Below are positions 8,637-17,452 of a stretch of DNA of 64,000 nucleotides, piece by piece. The stretch spans positions 1-64,000 of the forward strand of contig NZ_RCHN01000037.1 in the NCBI RefSeq assembly GCF_003671495.1, read 5' to 3'. The notes under the pieces were generated by a model. It had not been told where the DNA came from, searched no databases, and saw only the letters and a list, made by a program, of their open reading frames with translations. The position numbers were made by a program, and so were the translations under genes. Position 1 is the first letter of the stretch. Every line of letters starts with the position of its first letter. The stretch comes from Ketobacter sp. Lineage in GTDB: Bacteria; Pseudomonadota; Gammaproteobacteria; Pseudomonadales; Ketobacteraceae.

Positions 8637-9386
8637 GTGGAGATGAACAACGCCAGGTTGCAGGCCCTGATCAGTATCCACGATGTGATGCCGGAAACCC
8701 GGCCCCTGGTGAGCGACATGCTGTACCAGCTGTCCCGCCTGGAGCGTTTGCAACCCGACAAAATCACCCTATTGATCGTACCGGGCAAAGACTGGCAGCC
8801 GACGGACATCCACTGGCTGCAGGCTCTGGCGCAACAGGGCCATCCCCTGGCCGGACATGGCTGGAGCCACCGCGCGCCCACGCCCCGCTCCCTCTATCAC
8901 TGGTGTCATCGTTTGTTGCTGTCGCGCACGGCGGCGGAGCATCTGTCCAGAAGCGAAACGGATCTGCGGCAACGGGTGCAGCACTGCTTTGCCTGGTTTC
9001 AACAACAGGATCTGCCCACCCCGGATCTTTATGTGCCGCCGGCCTGGGCCAACGGCAACCTGAACTGGCTGCAGTGGCCACAGCGTCCGTTCCGGTTGCT
9101 GGAAACACTGCCGGGGGTAATGGATCTTGAACAGGGACTGGAGCAGCGTCTGCCGCTCACCGGTTACGAAGCCGATACCACGTTGCGGGCCTGGTTTCTC
9201 AATGCTTACAATCAACACAACCTGTATCAAGCCCGCCATCAGCAGCGGCCCCTGCGCATAGGCCTGCACCCTTATGATCTGCGTTATCCCCTGGCACCCA
9301 AGGCCCTGCAGCACATTGCCCAAGTGACCGAATTCCTCTCCTACACCGACCTGTTCCCCCGCCCACTGCCCGCGCTTTGCCTCTGA
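8637..9386 (+). CDS. DUF2334 / polysaccharide-deacetylase-like protein
   Basis: Protein of 249 aa with the NodB-like fold pattern: SIHDVMPET near the N-terminus (H15, D16, the expected catalytic Asp) and the metal-binding H-x3-H motif in LAGHGWSHR (H74, H78). A final HPYDLRYP block is also typical of DUF2334 proteins. Likely hydrolase of an N- or O-acetyl group on a glycan or glycolipid. The start may be GTG at 8637 or ATG two codons later; the preceding AGGG favours the GTG. It follows the glycosyltransferase gene by 21 bp and completes a three-gene cassette. Confidence 0.8.
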   Translation: MEMNNARLQALISIHDVMPETRPLVSDMLYQLSRLERLQPDKITLLIVPGKDWQPTDIHWLQALAQQGHPLAGHGWSHRAPTPRSLYHWCHRLLLSRTAAEHLSRSETDLRQRVQHCFAWFQQQDLPTPDLYVPPAWANGNLNWLQWPQRPFRLLETLPGVMDLEQGLEQRLPLTGYEADTTLRAWFLNAYNQHNLYQARHQQRPLRIGLHPYDLRYPLAPKALQHIAQVTEFLSYTDLFPRPLPALCL

Positions 9387-9459
9387 ATCATTGCAGGGGG
9401 TGCCGCCGCAGGGTATAACTCTTAGCCAGTTCATAGTGGTTACGCAGAGGTGTTCTATT

Positions 9460-10710
9460 GTGCAGGGTCAGGGTCTGATCGGCATTGTTGTGTTGTTATT
9501 GATCGCATTTATCTGCAGTGAAAACCGCAAAGCCATTCCCTGGAAAACCGTGGCCATGGCCTTGCTGCTGCAATGCTCCCTGGCCATTGTGTTCTTGTAT
9601 CTGCCCTGGTTTCAGGCGTTACTGCGCGCCATCAATCGTGGCGCACTGGCCATTCAGCAGGCCGCCGAAGCCGGCTCCTCCATGGTGTTCGGCTACCTGG
9701 GTGGCGGCCCCCTGCCGTTTGCCGAATCCTATCCCGGTGCCAGTTTTGTGCTGGCCTTCAAAGCCCTGCCCATCGTCATTGTCATGAGTGCACTGAGTGC
9801 CCTGTTGTTCTATTGGAAAATTCTGCCCGCCGTCATCCGCGGCGCTGCCTGGTTGTTGCAGCGCAGTATGAATGTCAGTGGCGCGGTGGGGGTCAGTACC
9901 GCTGCCAACGTGTTTGTGGGCATGGTGGAAGCCCCCTTGTGTGTCCGCCCCTATATCCAGAACATGACCCGCTCAGAGCTGTTTATTCTGATGAGCGCCG
10001 GCATGGCCACCGTGGCGGGAACGGTCATGGTGCTGTACGCCACCCTGCTGGGCAACCTGATCGACAACGCCCTCGGCCATGTGCTGGTGGCGTCACTGGT
10101 GAGCGCGCCGGCGGCGATCCTGTTTGCGGTGATGATGATTCCACCTGCGTCCACCACCACAGCGAACCATTCCGCCCCGGTGACCATGCTTTCTCCGGCC
10201 CGCAGCAGCATGGACGCCATCACCTACGGCACCGAAGAAGGCCTCAAACTGTTCCTTAACATTCTGGCCCTGTTACTGGTGCTGGTTTCCCTGGTCACGC
10301 TGCTCAACAGCGCCCTGAGCCTGCTGCCGGAATTCGCCGGTGGCGCCATCACCTTGCAACGGCTGTTGGGCTGGCTGTTCGCCCCCCTGATGTGGACGCT
10401 GGGCCTGCCCTGGGAGGAAGCCATCCGCGGCGGACAACTGATGGGCATGAAAACCGTGTTGAATGAATTCCTGGCCTACCTGGAACTGTCGCAGATGGCC
10501 CCCGGCACCTTCTCTGAACGCAGTACCCTGATCCTGATTTACGCCCTGTGCGGCTTCGCCAACTTCGGCAGCCTGGGAATCATGGTGGGGGGATTGAGCG
10601 CCATGGCGCCGCAGCGCCGCGGGGACATTCTGCAACTGGGCGCCCGCTCCCTGGTCTCGGGCACCCTGGCCACCTGCCTGACGGGGGCGCTGGTGGGCTT
10701 GCTGGTGTAG
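9460..10710 (+). CDS. Concentrative nucleoside transporter (CNT/NupC family)
   Basis: Inner-membrane nucleoside/H+ or Na+ symporter. The protein has about ten hydrophobic segments. Family blocks are the N-terminal IAFICSENRKAIPWKTV, SSMVFGYLGGG, the MSALSALLFYW-to-AANVFVGMVEAPL region (the VEAP nucleoside-binding motif) and ATVAGTVMVLY. The frame is open back to 9391, but homologues begin at VQGQGLIG. The GTG at 9460 has AGAGG 9 nt upstream, so I take it as the start (416 aa). It forms a single gene with its own leader after the deacetylase gene. Confidence 0.92.
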   Translation: MQGQGLIGIVVLLLIAFICSENRKAIPWKTVAMALLLQCSLAIVFLYLPWFQALLRAINRGALAIQQAAEAGSSMVFGYLGGGPLPFAESYPGASFVLAFKALPIVIVMSALSALLFYWKILPAVIRGAAWLLQRSMNVSGAVGVSTAANVFVGMVEAPLCVRPYIQNMTRSELFILMSAGMATVAGTVMVLYATLLGNLIDNALGHVLVASLVSAPAAILFAVMMIPPASTTTANHSAPVTMLSPARSSMDAITYGTEEGLKLFLNILALLLVLVSLVTLLNSALSLLPEFAGGAITLQRLLGWLFAPLMWTLGLPWEEAIRGGQLMGMKTVLNEFLAYLELSQMAPGTFSERSTLILIYALCGFANFGSLGIMVGGLSAMAPQRRGDILQLGARSLVSGTLATCLTGALVGLLV

Positions 10711-10737
10711 ACGCATTCTGGCCAGAGCTTGCTGCGT
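10711..10737. repeat. Dyad after the nucleoside transporter gene
   Basis: A perfect 10-bp palindrome, TCTGGCCAGA (10717-10726), is nested between ACGCA (10711-10715) and TGCGT (10733-10737). It starts right after the stop codon. With no U-tract it is at best a weak or Rho-assisted terminator. Confidence 0.3.
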
Positions 10738-10784
10738 GAATTACACTGCAAACATAACAACAAATACAAAGCCAGGGAGCGCAC

Positions 10785-11681
10785 ATGAATATTCACTATC
10801 GATTGTACGACGTCTTTGCCGAAACCCCGTTTGCCGGCACTCAAATCGCGGTGGTCACCGCCGACGCCACCCTGGACGAACCCTTGAAGATGCAGATCGC
10901 CTCGGAGTTCGGCTATGCGGAAACGGTGTTTTACGATCCGACCCGGGGTGACAAGCCGTTTTCGGTCTACAACGAGCAGGGCAAAACCACCTTCGGTGCC
11001 CACACCACGCTGGCCGCCGCGCAGCGGGCCTTCGAGCTGGGGCTTGGCCAGCCGGCGCAGGGCTATGCTACCTATACCCTGCGGGATGGTGATCAGTCCG
11101 TCGACACCTACCAGGACAGTAACAGCGCAGATGACCGCCTGACACTGTACGCACGGCATTTCGACTTCACCACAGACCGCTTTGTGCCGGAGCTGTCCCG
11201 CATCGCCGAAGCCCTTAACATCGACGTCAAACACCTCGCTTATTCCCGCTACAAACCCAGACTGGTCAGCGTGGACAGCCCTGTATTGGTGGTGCCCGTC
11301 ACCCGCCCGGAGCACATCCTGGGTGCCCGCCTGAACACCGGCCTGTGGTCGACCCTGCTGGCCGAAATCTACGCCCACGCCATGTTACTGGTGGCGCCCG
11401 GCTCCATGGACGGCGGCGCGGACTTTCATGGACGGCTGATCACCCCCAAACAGGAGGCAGCGGCCTGCCCGCCCATCGGCTCCGTGATTCCGGAATTTAT
11501 CGCCTATCTGTGTTGCCAGGAGAACACTGCCAGCGGTACCCATATCGCCAGCATCGAACGCGGCGGCCACAACAGCCGCCGCAGCCTGATACAGGTGGAG
11601 TTTGACTTTCGGGGGGGCAACCAGGCGAAGTGCCGGGTCGGGGGCAAGGTCATTCTGATGGCGGAAGGCCGCTTCACCTGA
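10785..11681 (+). CDS. PhzF family isomerase-like protein
   Basis: Protein of 298 aa with the diaminopimelate-epimerase fold of PhzF. The start YRLYDVFAETPFAG and the catalytic-glutamate block EFGYAETVFYDP (E46, matching PhzF E45) are conserved, and TFGAHTTLAAAQ is the usual second-domain motif. The normally invariant GNPLAVV after the first strand reads GTQIAVV here, so substrate specificity may differ. No other phenazine gene is present, so phenazine synthesis is not supported; PhzF homologues are widespread stand-alone isomerases or hydrolases of unknown substrate. It is convergent with pldA, 14 bp apart. Confidence 0.88.
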   Translation: MNIHYRLYDVFAETPFAGTQIAVVTADATLDEPLKMQIASEFGYAETVFYDPTRGDKPFSVYNEQGKTTFGAHTTLAAAQRAFELGLGQPAQGYATYTLRDGDQSVDTYQDSNSADDRLTLYARHFDFTTDRFVPELSRIAEALNIDVKHLAYSRYKPRLVSVDSPVLVVPVTRPEHILGARLNTGLWSTLLAEIYAHAMLLVAPGSMDGGADFHGRLITPKQEAAACPPIGSVIPEFIAYLCCQENTASGTHIASIERGGHNSRRSLIQVEFDFRGGNQAKCRVGGKVILMAEGRFT

Positions 11682-11695
11682 CGCCATCAGGATCA

Positions 11696-12832
11696 CTACA
11701 ACAGGTCCGTCAACAGGACACCAATACCGATGCGCTGATTCTTGTGGTTGTAATCAATCATGCTTTCGCCATAGCCATCAAAATACTGCGCGTAACCCCG
11801 CAACCGCCCCCATAGAGGAAAGCTGACGCCCACTTCCACCGCCCCGTTACCTTCCGCAAAGTTGCGACGGAACAGACCGGAAAATTCCACCTTGTCCCAG
11901 CGGTAGGCTCCGGTGAGTTCGAAGTGCCCCATGTAATCTTCGATGTCCGGGTTATCATCCCCATCCGGCGGCAGAGGTGTATTCGGGTCGCCGTCGTCTT
12001 CCTTGTCGTCTTCCGGGAAGCGATACCAGGGCTGCAACATCAGGGCCCAGTTGTCGGCGTTGTAACCCAGGCTCACATAAGCCCGGTTCCAGCTTCGGCT
12101 CAGCAACTGGGAACGGCCGTTGGATTCATGTTCCAATCCCACCCGTCCGACCCAGGTACCCACCGAGTCAATGGGCAACGGCGCCTGATAGAAAATTTCC
12201 GGCCGGTAGTTGGTTTCCCGGAACGGCGCGGAAATATCGCCACTGTACACCTGCCAGAAGGATTTGAGGGTGAAGCCAAAATAAATACCATCGTTGGCAG
12301 TGAACAGATCGGTATAGCTGAGTGGCACCTTGATGCTGATCTGCAGCTTGGCCTCTTCGTTCTCCACCAGCTCGTCCCCTACCAGCTCATAGGGTTCCTG
12401 GTTGGGATCCTTCAGATAGGTGTAGGGCAGAATATAGTTTTGCCGCAACGGTGAAATGATATAGGGATTGGTTTCCGTACGGCGATCGGTGGAATAACGT
12501 TGCGGCAGGTGATGACCACTGGCCTGGTCCGCTTTGCATTGTTCGACGATGCTGGCGGCCGATACCGACGGGTCGGCATTGACCCCCCGAATGCCCAGGC
12601 ACTCCCGATAGTAGCCGTCTACGCTGGTACTGGCACTCTCCAGTTGCTGTTCACAGTGCGTACGGATATCACCGATCGAACGGGATTCCGCATTATTCTG
12701 AATCGCATCCGCAACGCAGTCTTCAAGATCCAGCGCATAAGCGGTGCGAAAACCACCCATACCCCACGCCGCAAGCACGAGCGTCAGGGCCGGGATAAGG
12801 TTTTTTTGTTTGACAGGTAAGCGCGATGTCAT
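11696..12832 (-). CDS. pldA: Outer membrane phospholipase A (OMPLA)
   Basis: Calcium-dependent outer-membrane phospholipase A1/A2, a 12-strand barrel that removes misplaced phospholipids from the outer leaflet. The 378 aa protein has a signal peptide ending around AYA-L (residues 31-34). The catalytic triad is plainly present: H235 and S237 in LEHESNGRS and N249 in SRSWNR, matching E. coli OMPLA H142/S144/N156. A Cys-rich, helical insert of about 75 residues precedes the barrel and is unusual for the family. An acidic loop, EDDKEDDGDPN, is followed by a second acidic stretch, PPDGDDNPDIED. It is the last gene of the minus-strand cluster that also encodes a patatin lipoprotein. Confidence 0.93.
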   Translation of the reverse strand: MTSRLPVKQKNLIPALTLVLAAWGMGGFRTAYALDLEDCVADAIQNNAESRSIGDIRTHCEQQLESASTSVDGYYRECLGIRGVNADPSVSAASIVEQCKADQASGHHLPQRYSTDRRTETNPYIISPLRQNYILPYTYLKDPNQEPYELVGDELVENEEAKLQISIKVPLSYTDLFTANDGIYFGFTLKSFWQVYSGDISAPFRETNYRPEIFYQAPLPIDSVGTWVGRVGLEHESNGRSQLLSRSWNRAYVSLGYNADNWALMLQPWYRFPEDDKEDDGDPNTPLPPDGDDNPDIEDYMGHFELTGAYRWDKVEFSGLFRRNFAEGNGAVEVGVSFPLWGRLRGYAQYFDGYGESMIDYNHKNQRIGIGVLLTDLL

Positions 12833-12848
12833 GGTTTATACACAGTCC

Positions 12849-13511
12849 TCAAAGCAGGCGTTTCGCCAGCATGTTCACTTCCGCCGCCCAGCCGTCCAGC
12901 AGCTTTTTCACTTTGTCCACGTCCAACTGCTCTTTATTGTCGCGCAGGCTTTCCGCAACCCCCTGCCGCACACCCTTGGCCACCAGTTCGCCGGTGACGG
13001 AGTCCGTCATCATGCCTTCCACGTACACCACGGCCACGGTGTCCCGGGCGCCCAACGCCGTGGAAGCCCCGGCATAGATCAACGCAATGGGCACCACCTC
13101 ATAGGATTGCAGCCCCTGGATCGGGGTTTCCACACCGGTGATGGCGATCTGAACATGCAGGGTATCCGGGCCCGACTTGTCGGTAATCTCAAACTCCCGC
13201 CCCAGCTCCCGTTTCAGGCTCGCGGTCATATAGTCAGAGATTTCATGCAACGTCTCCAGCTTCACCTGATCGCTGGTGCGGGGTGCCGGAAAAAACGACA
13301 CCGGTTCCACGATCATTTTTTTATACTGCCCCGTCTTCAGCGTAGGGGTGATCCAGCGCATTACATCAGAGCCGTCAGACGCCTCCACTTTCTGCATATC
13401 GCTGTAATTACCGAGAAAGCCGGAGTACTGCTTCTCCAACGGCTTGATGGAGGTACAGCCCTGCACTAACAGGACGATGAACAATGAAGCCAATAAACGG
13501 TAAACCATCAT
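12849..13511 (-). CDS. DUF3313 family lipoprotein
   Basis: Predicted outer-membrane lipoprotein of 220 aa. A signal peptide with lipobox LVQGC puts the lipidated Cys at residue 19. The rest fits DUF3313: SGFLGNYSDM, then a long mixed alpha/beta domain with VEPVSFF and DTVAVVYVEG. The frame is open to 13538, but GAGGA sits 7 nt upstream of the ATG at 13511, which I take as start. It lies 16 bp upstream of pldA and downstream of a barrel protein gene. Function unknown; DUF3313 lipoproteins are thought to be envelope proteins. Confidence 0.85.
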   Translation of the reverse strand: MMVYRLLASLFIVLLVQGCTSIKPLEKQYSGFLGNYSDMQKVEASDGSDVMRWITPTLKTGQYKKMIVEPVSFFPAPRTSDQVKLETLHEISDYMTASLKRELGREFEITDKSGPDTLHVQIAITGVETPIQGLQSYEVVPIALIYAGASTALGARDTVAVVYVEGMMTDSVTGELVAKGVRQGVAESLRDNKEQLDVDKVKKLLDGWAAEVNMLAKRLL

Positions 13512-13545
13512 GGTCGTATCCTCATACCCGTGGCGCATGCTGCCA

Positions 13546-14355
13546 CTATAGATTGAACGTCATGCCCAGCATCAGGCCATTGAATTTCGCGTCGTACTCA
13601 AACGCATCTTCCTCGTAATTTTGCACCAACAGGCGATAGCCCAGACTGGCGGACATTGTCTCGCTGAAATGCCAGGTGCCAACACCCAACAGCTGATAGC
13701 TCATGTCGGAGTATTCACCGGTACCGGCATCCACCAGGCCATCAACACTGAACTTTTTACCCAGCGGCATGGAGAAGTGACCACCCAGTACAAAGTCCGT
13801 CCATTCCAGCTCACCCCGAAAGGTGGTGTCGCCACCCGGGAACGCATCAACAGAGGTGCTGATATCGATGTCCATGTTGACCCGCAACCGGGTGTAACGG
13901 GCGCCACCGTAAATATCGACCTTGACGCGATCGTCCAGCACCAGATAACCCACCATAGGCTGATAGATCCACTGACGGTTGGTCAGCTCAATGGCGCCTT
14001 TTGCCGACTCGCGACCGAAGGGCCCCTCCACCGACTTGGACTGACCATCACTGAGCTTAAAATAGGAGCCATCAAAGCCGAATATCCACTTACCCTTACG
14101 GGCTGAGAACATGGCCATAAAGCCACTGTCCGCTTTGTCGAGGACGTCATCGGCGCTCAATTCCACTTCCGTTTCAATATCACCCACCGAAGTGGTGATG
14201 TCCATGTCCGCCGCATTGAAATAAGGGGAGATGGAAAACTGCCATTCTTCCGCCTGGCTGGTGGCCGGCAGGCTGACCAAACCGAAGGCGGTGACGCCCG
14301 CTGCCAGTGCAGTTGAAAGGGAATAGCGGTGATTTTTGTTATCGTTTGCGGACAT
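13546..14355 (-). CDS. Outer membrane beta-barrel protein
   Basis: Secreted protein of 269 aa. The signal peptide ends near ATSQA-EEW (about residue 34). The mature part alternates hydrophobic and polar residues with many aromatic girdle positions (KWIFGFDGSYFKL, QWIYQPMVGYLVL, VDIYGGARYTRL), the pattern of a small 8-10-strand barrel. No named family was recognised. The start ATG at 14355 has GGAG 7 nt upstream; the longer open frame has no support. It follows the DUF3604 gene and precedes the DUF3313 and pldA genes, with a strong hairpin in the upstream gap that may lower its expression relative to the upstream genes. Confidence 0.75.
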   Translation of the reverse strand: MSANDNKNHRYSLSTALAAGVTAFGLVSLPATSQAEEWQFSISPYFNAADMDITTSVGDIETEVELSADDVLDKADSGFMAMFSARKGKWIFGFDGSYFKLSDGQSKSVEGPFGRESAKGAIELTNRQWIYQPMVGYLVLDDRVKVDIYGGARYTRLRVNMDIDISTSVDAFPGGDTTFRGELEWTDFVLGGHFSMPLGKKFSVDGLVDAGTGEYSDMSYQLLGVGTWHFSETMSASLGYRLLVQNYEEDAFEYDAKFNGLMLGMTFNL

Positions 14356-14394
14356 CAGTCTGCTCCATTGTAAAAAAGGTTCCGTGAATAGCGT

Positions 14395-14423
14395 GGGAAG
14401 TGCAGGCAAGATCTGCACTTCCC
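14395..14423 (-). terminator. Intra-operon hairpin between the DUF3604 and barrel genes
   Basis: Perfect 11-bp stem: GGGAAGTGCAG (14395-14405) and CTGCACTTCCC (14413-14423) around a 7-nt loop. In the direction of transcription a TTTTTT run follows only about 20 nt later, so it is not a canonical intrinsic terminator. It is better read as an attenuator or an mRNA-processing/stability structure. Confidence 0.45.
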
Positions 14424-14462
14424 GGCGGTGCATAACTACATATGTTTTTGAGCGTGAGTGCT

Positions 14463-16406
14463 TCAGGATTTCGGCGTGTACCAGATCGGCGAAGTGAAGG
14501 CACGTTCCTGCAGTGTCATGGTCACATTCGCTGCGGGTTTGACCTTGAACTTCTCTGCATCGTAGGCCGTCCAGCGGGGAGTGGGAATTTCCAGCACCCG
14601 GGCGTAATAGAACGCCTGCTGTTTGGGATCGAAGTCCGGGTCCTGCCAAACGGTGATCAGTTCAGGGTCACCAATGGTGTTGGTCCAGCTGGCGTTGGCC
14701 AGATCCACCGTGTTACCCACAGCGGGAATTTTGCCATCGGCGCCAGGCTTACGCTGGTCCGCATCACCCCACACTACGTCATAGACTTTTTCGTGCAGCT
14801 TGCCCTTTTTATCCATCCAGCCCTTAACGATCTGGACCCGATCCAGGTTGGCACCGATGGGGTCTTTCATGGCCGCCACCAGGAAGTTAGGCGCTTTACC
14901 CTCAGGCGCTGCCGTCAGTTCTCCTCCCATGGGAACGCCTTTGGCGTAGCCCACCCGGGCAGGCAGGCGATGATTGGCATCTTCTGCCACAAAATCAAAG
15001 CCGCCGAAGAAGCGCACGATCATGCGGGGTCCGGTGGTGCCGTAGGTTTCCTTACGTTCCATGGCGTCGAACAGCGCTTCGCGGGTGTTTTCTGTGGCCC
15101 ACACCGCAGCGTAACCGGCGGCGGACACTTCCCAGTCCATAATGGTCAGACCGGTTTTGGGGTGATGCATAAAGGCTTTGGTGAGCCGCTCAGGGCTTGG
15201 CTCAGCGGGCGTCACCTTGCCGAAGAAGTTATCCTCCTCCGCTGTGGTCATCGCCGTGTGCGAATCCGTGCTGCCCACCAGACCGAATTTATATGGGTTG
15301 GCGCCCAGCTTCTCCTGCATCTTGAGGCCGTTTTTATAAGCTTCCCGCGCATACTCATATTGCAGCATGTCTTTGCTTTTTGCGGTGCTCAGGTCCAGGT
15401 TGCCCTTGTCCCAGATTTCAAAGTTGGCGAACTCATCATTGGGGGACAGAAACGGATGGGCTTCGCTGGTGCCTTTGGTTTGGGCGACTTCGTACAGAGG
15501 CTCCCAACGGGCACGATTCTCGGCGTAGCTTTTATCGATTTTTTTGTCGAAGGCTTCCACCACCGGGAACATGCGGCCATTGGACAGGTTGCCATTGTGG
15601 GAGATCGCCAGTACGTCGCCGCCGGTCTTTTCCTCGTAGGCTGCCATCCACTTCCACAGATCCACCGGGTTGTCACTGCCCAGGGGCTTAACGGTGGTGT
15701 AGGGTTCCATCTGAATCGCCATGTCACCGCCGTTGCGATAAATCACGTTACGGTGCAGGTTGTTGGCGGCGGTGTTGGAGGTCCACTCATAACCGATGAA
15801 CGCGGTAAACACGCCGGGGTTGTTGGCTTCCTCAGCGGCCTTGATGGTTTGCTCCCAGGCACTGCGATAGGCTTTGGTGCCCGGCACCGGCATGATGGCT
15901 TTGGAGATAGTGCCTTTGCCGAAACTTTGAATGATGTCCAGGGCCGCTTCCATCCCCTTGCCGGAATGGATCATGTCGTACCATTTTTTACCCTGGGGAT
16001 CAGCCATGATGTCCGGCGTTCCTGCCATCAAGGCGGGGAAGAAACCCATGCCGTCGGAGTGGTCCGCCACCACCAGAAAATCCAGGGGGCGGGAGAGTTT
16101 GACCGGCTTGCCCATGGACGAGGTGATTTGCTCACCACGCGCCAGCTTGTACGCATCCCGTGGCGTCAGGCGAGTGCCGGAGGCGCCGGCATCCATCGAG
16201 AATGAGGTATGCAGGTGGGTATCACCGAACAACGGTCGATTGGGGAAATTGCGATTGGCATAAGGTGAGTACGGGGGCTGTTCGCTGTATACGTCTTTCA
16301 GTCGCTCCGGAGAGGTCTCCCCCACATCCCCGGCCCAGGTTTGGGTGCTGAGCCCGGCAGCGAACACTGCCATGAGTAACTTCCATTGATTCGTTTTCCG
16401 TTGCAT
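14463..16406 (-). CDS. DUF3604 (PHP-like) exported protein, copy 1
   Basis: Protein of 647 aa with a signal peptide (cleavage near TWA-GD, about residue 25), hence periplasmic or surface-exposed. It belongs to DUF3604. Metal-ligand-type motifs are GDTHLHTSFSMDAG (H64, H66, D72), VVADHSD (D115, H116, D118), SHNGNLSNG and GSTDSHT, the arrangement of PHP-type metallo-phosphoesterases. Phosphoesterase activity is therefore plausible but unproven. It lies downstream of a HupE/UreJ-type membrane protein and a PPIase; an obvious paralogue has the same neighbours at 22.9-24.8 kb. GGAG about 8 nt upstream supports the ATG. Confidence 0.88.
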   Translation of the reverse strand: MQRKTNQWKLLMAVFAAGLSTQTWAGDVGETSPERLKDVYSEQPPYSPYANRNFPNRPLFGDTHLHTSFSMDAGASGTRLTPRDAYKLARGEQITSSMGKPVKLSRPLDFLVVADHSDGMGFFPALMAGTPDIMADPQGKKWYDMIHSGKGMEAALDIIQSFGKGTISKAIMPVPGTKAYRSAWEQTIKAAEEANNPGVFTAFIGYEWTSNTAANNLHRNVIYRNGGDMAIQMEPYTTVKPLGSDNPVDLWKWMAAYEEKTGGDVLAISHNGNLSNGRMFPVVEAFDKKIDKSYAENRARWEPLYEVAQTKGTSEAHPFLSPNDEFANFEIWDKGNLDLSTAKSKDMLQYEYAREAYKNGLKMQEKLGANPYKFGLVGSTDSHTAMTTAEEDNFFGKVTPAEPSPERLTKAFMHHPKTGLTIMDWEVSAAGYAAVWATENTREALFDAMERKETYGTTGPRMIVRFFGGFDFVAEDANHRLPARVGYAKGVPMGGELTAAPEGKAPNFLVAAMKDPIGANLDRVQIVKGWMDKKGKLHEKVYDVVWGDADQRKPGADGKIPAVGNTVDLANASWTNTIGDPELITVWQDPDFDPKQQAFYYARVLEIPTPRWTAYDAEKFKVKPAANVTMTLQERAFTSPIWYTPKS

Positions 16407-16453
16407 TGCGTGTCTCCAGTCCAGTGTTAAGCGGTGCTCAGATCAAGCAGGTG

Positions 16454-17452
16454 TTACAGATTGAGTGAACGTTCGAAAACCCAGAACATGGCCAGGCTTC
16501 CGATCAGGTAAGGCGGCAGTCCCACAGACCACCGGGGTAGATCCATTCGAATACGTCGCAGCAGGTAAAAGAGCAGCAATATGGTAGCCACAAAGGCCAA
16601 CTGCCCGAACTCCACACCCAGGTTGAAACACAGCAACGCCAGGGGGATATGCAGCGGGGGCAACCCCACCTCCGCCAACGCGGCCGCAAAGCCCACGCCA
16701 TGCAACAGGCCAAACACGAATGCCATCAGCCAGGGCGCCTGCTGGGTCAAACTGCTGTGGCCACGATCTTTACGCAGTGTTTCCAGTGCCACAAACACAA
16801 TGCTGAGGGCGATGACCGCCTCCACCGGTGCCACTGGCACCTGTATCCAACCCATTACCGATGCGCCCAGAGTGATACTGTGGGCCAGGGTGAACGCGGT
16901 GATGGTCTTTACCAGCAACCCGACGCCACGGCACAGCATCAAAAGCCCCAGGACAAACAACAGGTGGTCCAGTCCTAACAGAATGTGTTCTATCCCCAGC
17001 CCAAAATAGTCCAGTGCAACGTTCCAGGAAGTAGGCTGCAGTGGAATCTGTGCACTGGGCGCGGAGGGCGTTAATCGTGTCACCCAATGACTGCCATCGG
17101 CGAATTGGATGCGCACCAGGGCGTCGGTCAGCGTATTATTCAGCCCGTCAATGCCGATGCGTTGACCGCGCAGATCCGGTGCGATCACCTGCCAGGTTTG
17201 GATGGCGGCATTGGGGCTCAATCGGGTGATCACGGGCGTCAGCGGCTGGGCATCAGCCGGCAGGGCTGGCTCGATGGCCAGCTGCATTTCGCCCCGCCCC
17301 GGCTTTTTCCACAGCACGTCAAACACACCACTGCCGGATTCCTTCAGCTCCAGATAAGCCGGCCGCACTTCATGGGCCAGCGCCGGGACGCCCCATGCCA
17401 GAAGCAAGAGCAGCCACAGACATCGACCTGGCATGGGCCAACCCAGGCTCAT
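16454..17452 (-). CDS. HupE/UreJ-type membrane protein, copy 1
   Basis: Protein of 332 aa with a signal peptide (to about ALA-H, residue 27), a roughly 115-residue beta-rich extracytoplasmic domain and about six or seven membrane segments from residue 145. The family motif GIEHILLGLDHLLFVL carries H156, D162 and H163, and TAFTLAHSITL and FGLLHGVGFA follow. Classical HupE/UreJ proteins are nickel/cobalt permeases; this longer class (HupE_UreJ_2) is uncharacterised, so metal transport is an inference. The start overlaps the PPIase stop by 4 bp (ATGA). It is a paralogue of the copy at 25 kb. Confidence 0.85.
   Translation of the reverse strand: MSLGWPMPGRCLWLLLLLAWGVPALAHEVRPAYLELKESGSGVFDVLWKKPGRGEMQLAIEPALPADAQPLTPVITRLSPNAAIQTWQVIAPDLRGQRIGIDGLNNTLTDALVRIQFADGSHWVTRLTPSAPSAQIPLQPTSWNVALDYFGLGIEHILLGLDHLLFVLGLLMLCRGVGLLVKTITAFTLAHSITLGASVMGWIQVPVAPVEAVIALSIVFVALETLRKDRGHSSLTQQAPWLMAFVFGLLHGVGFAAALAEVGLPPLHIPLALLCFNLGVEFGQLAFVATILLLFYLLRRIRMDLPRWSVGLPPYLIGSLAMFWVFERSLNL

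Noticed and set aside
10785-11681. PhzF-like gene as evidence for phenazine synthesis
   Set aside because: No phzA-E or phzG is present and PhzF-fold proteins are common without phenazines.
14442-16205. A 587-codon plus-strand open frame opposite DUF3604 copy 1
   Set aside because: Same explanation. The two antisense frames resemble each other only because the sense genes are paralogues.
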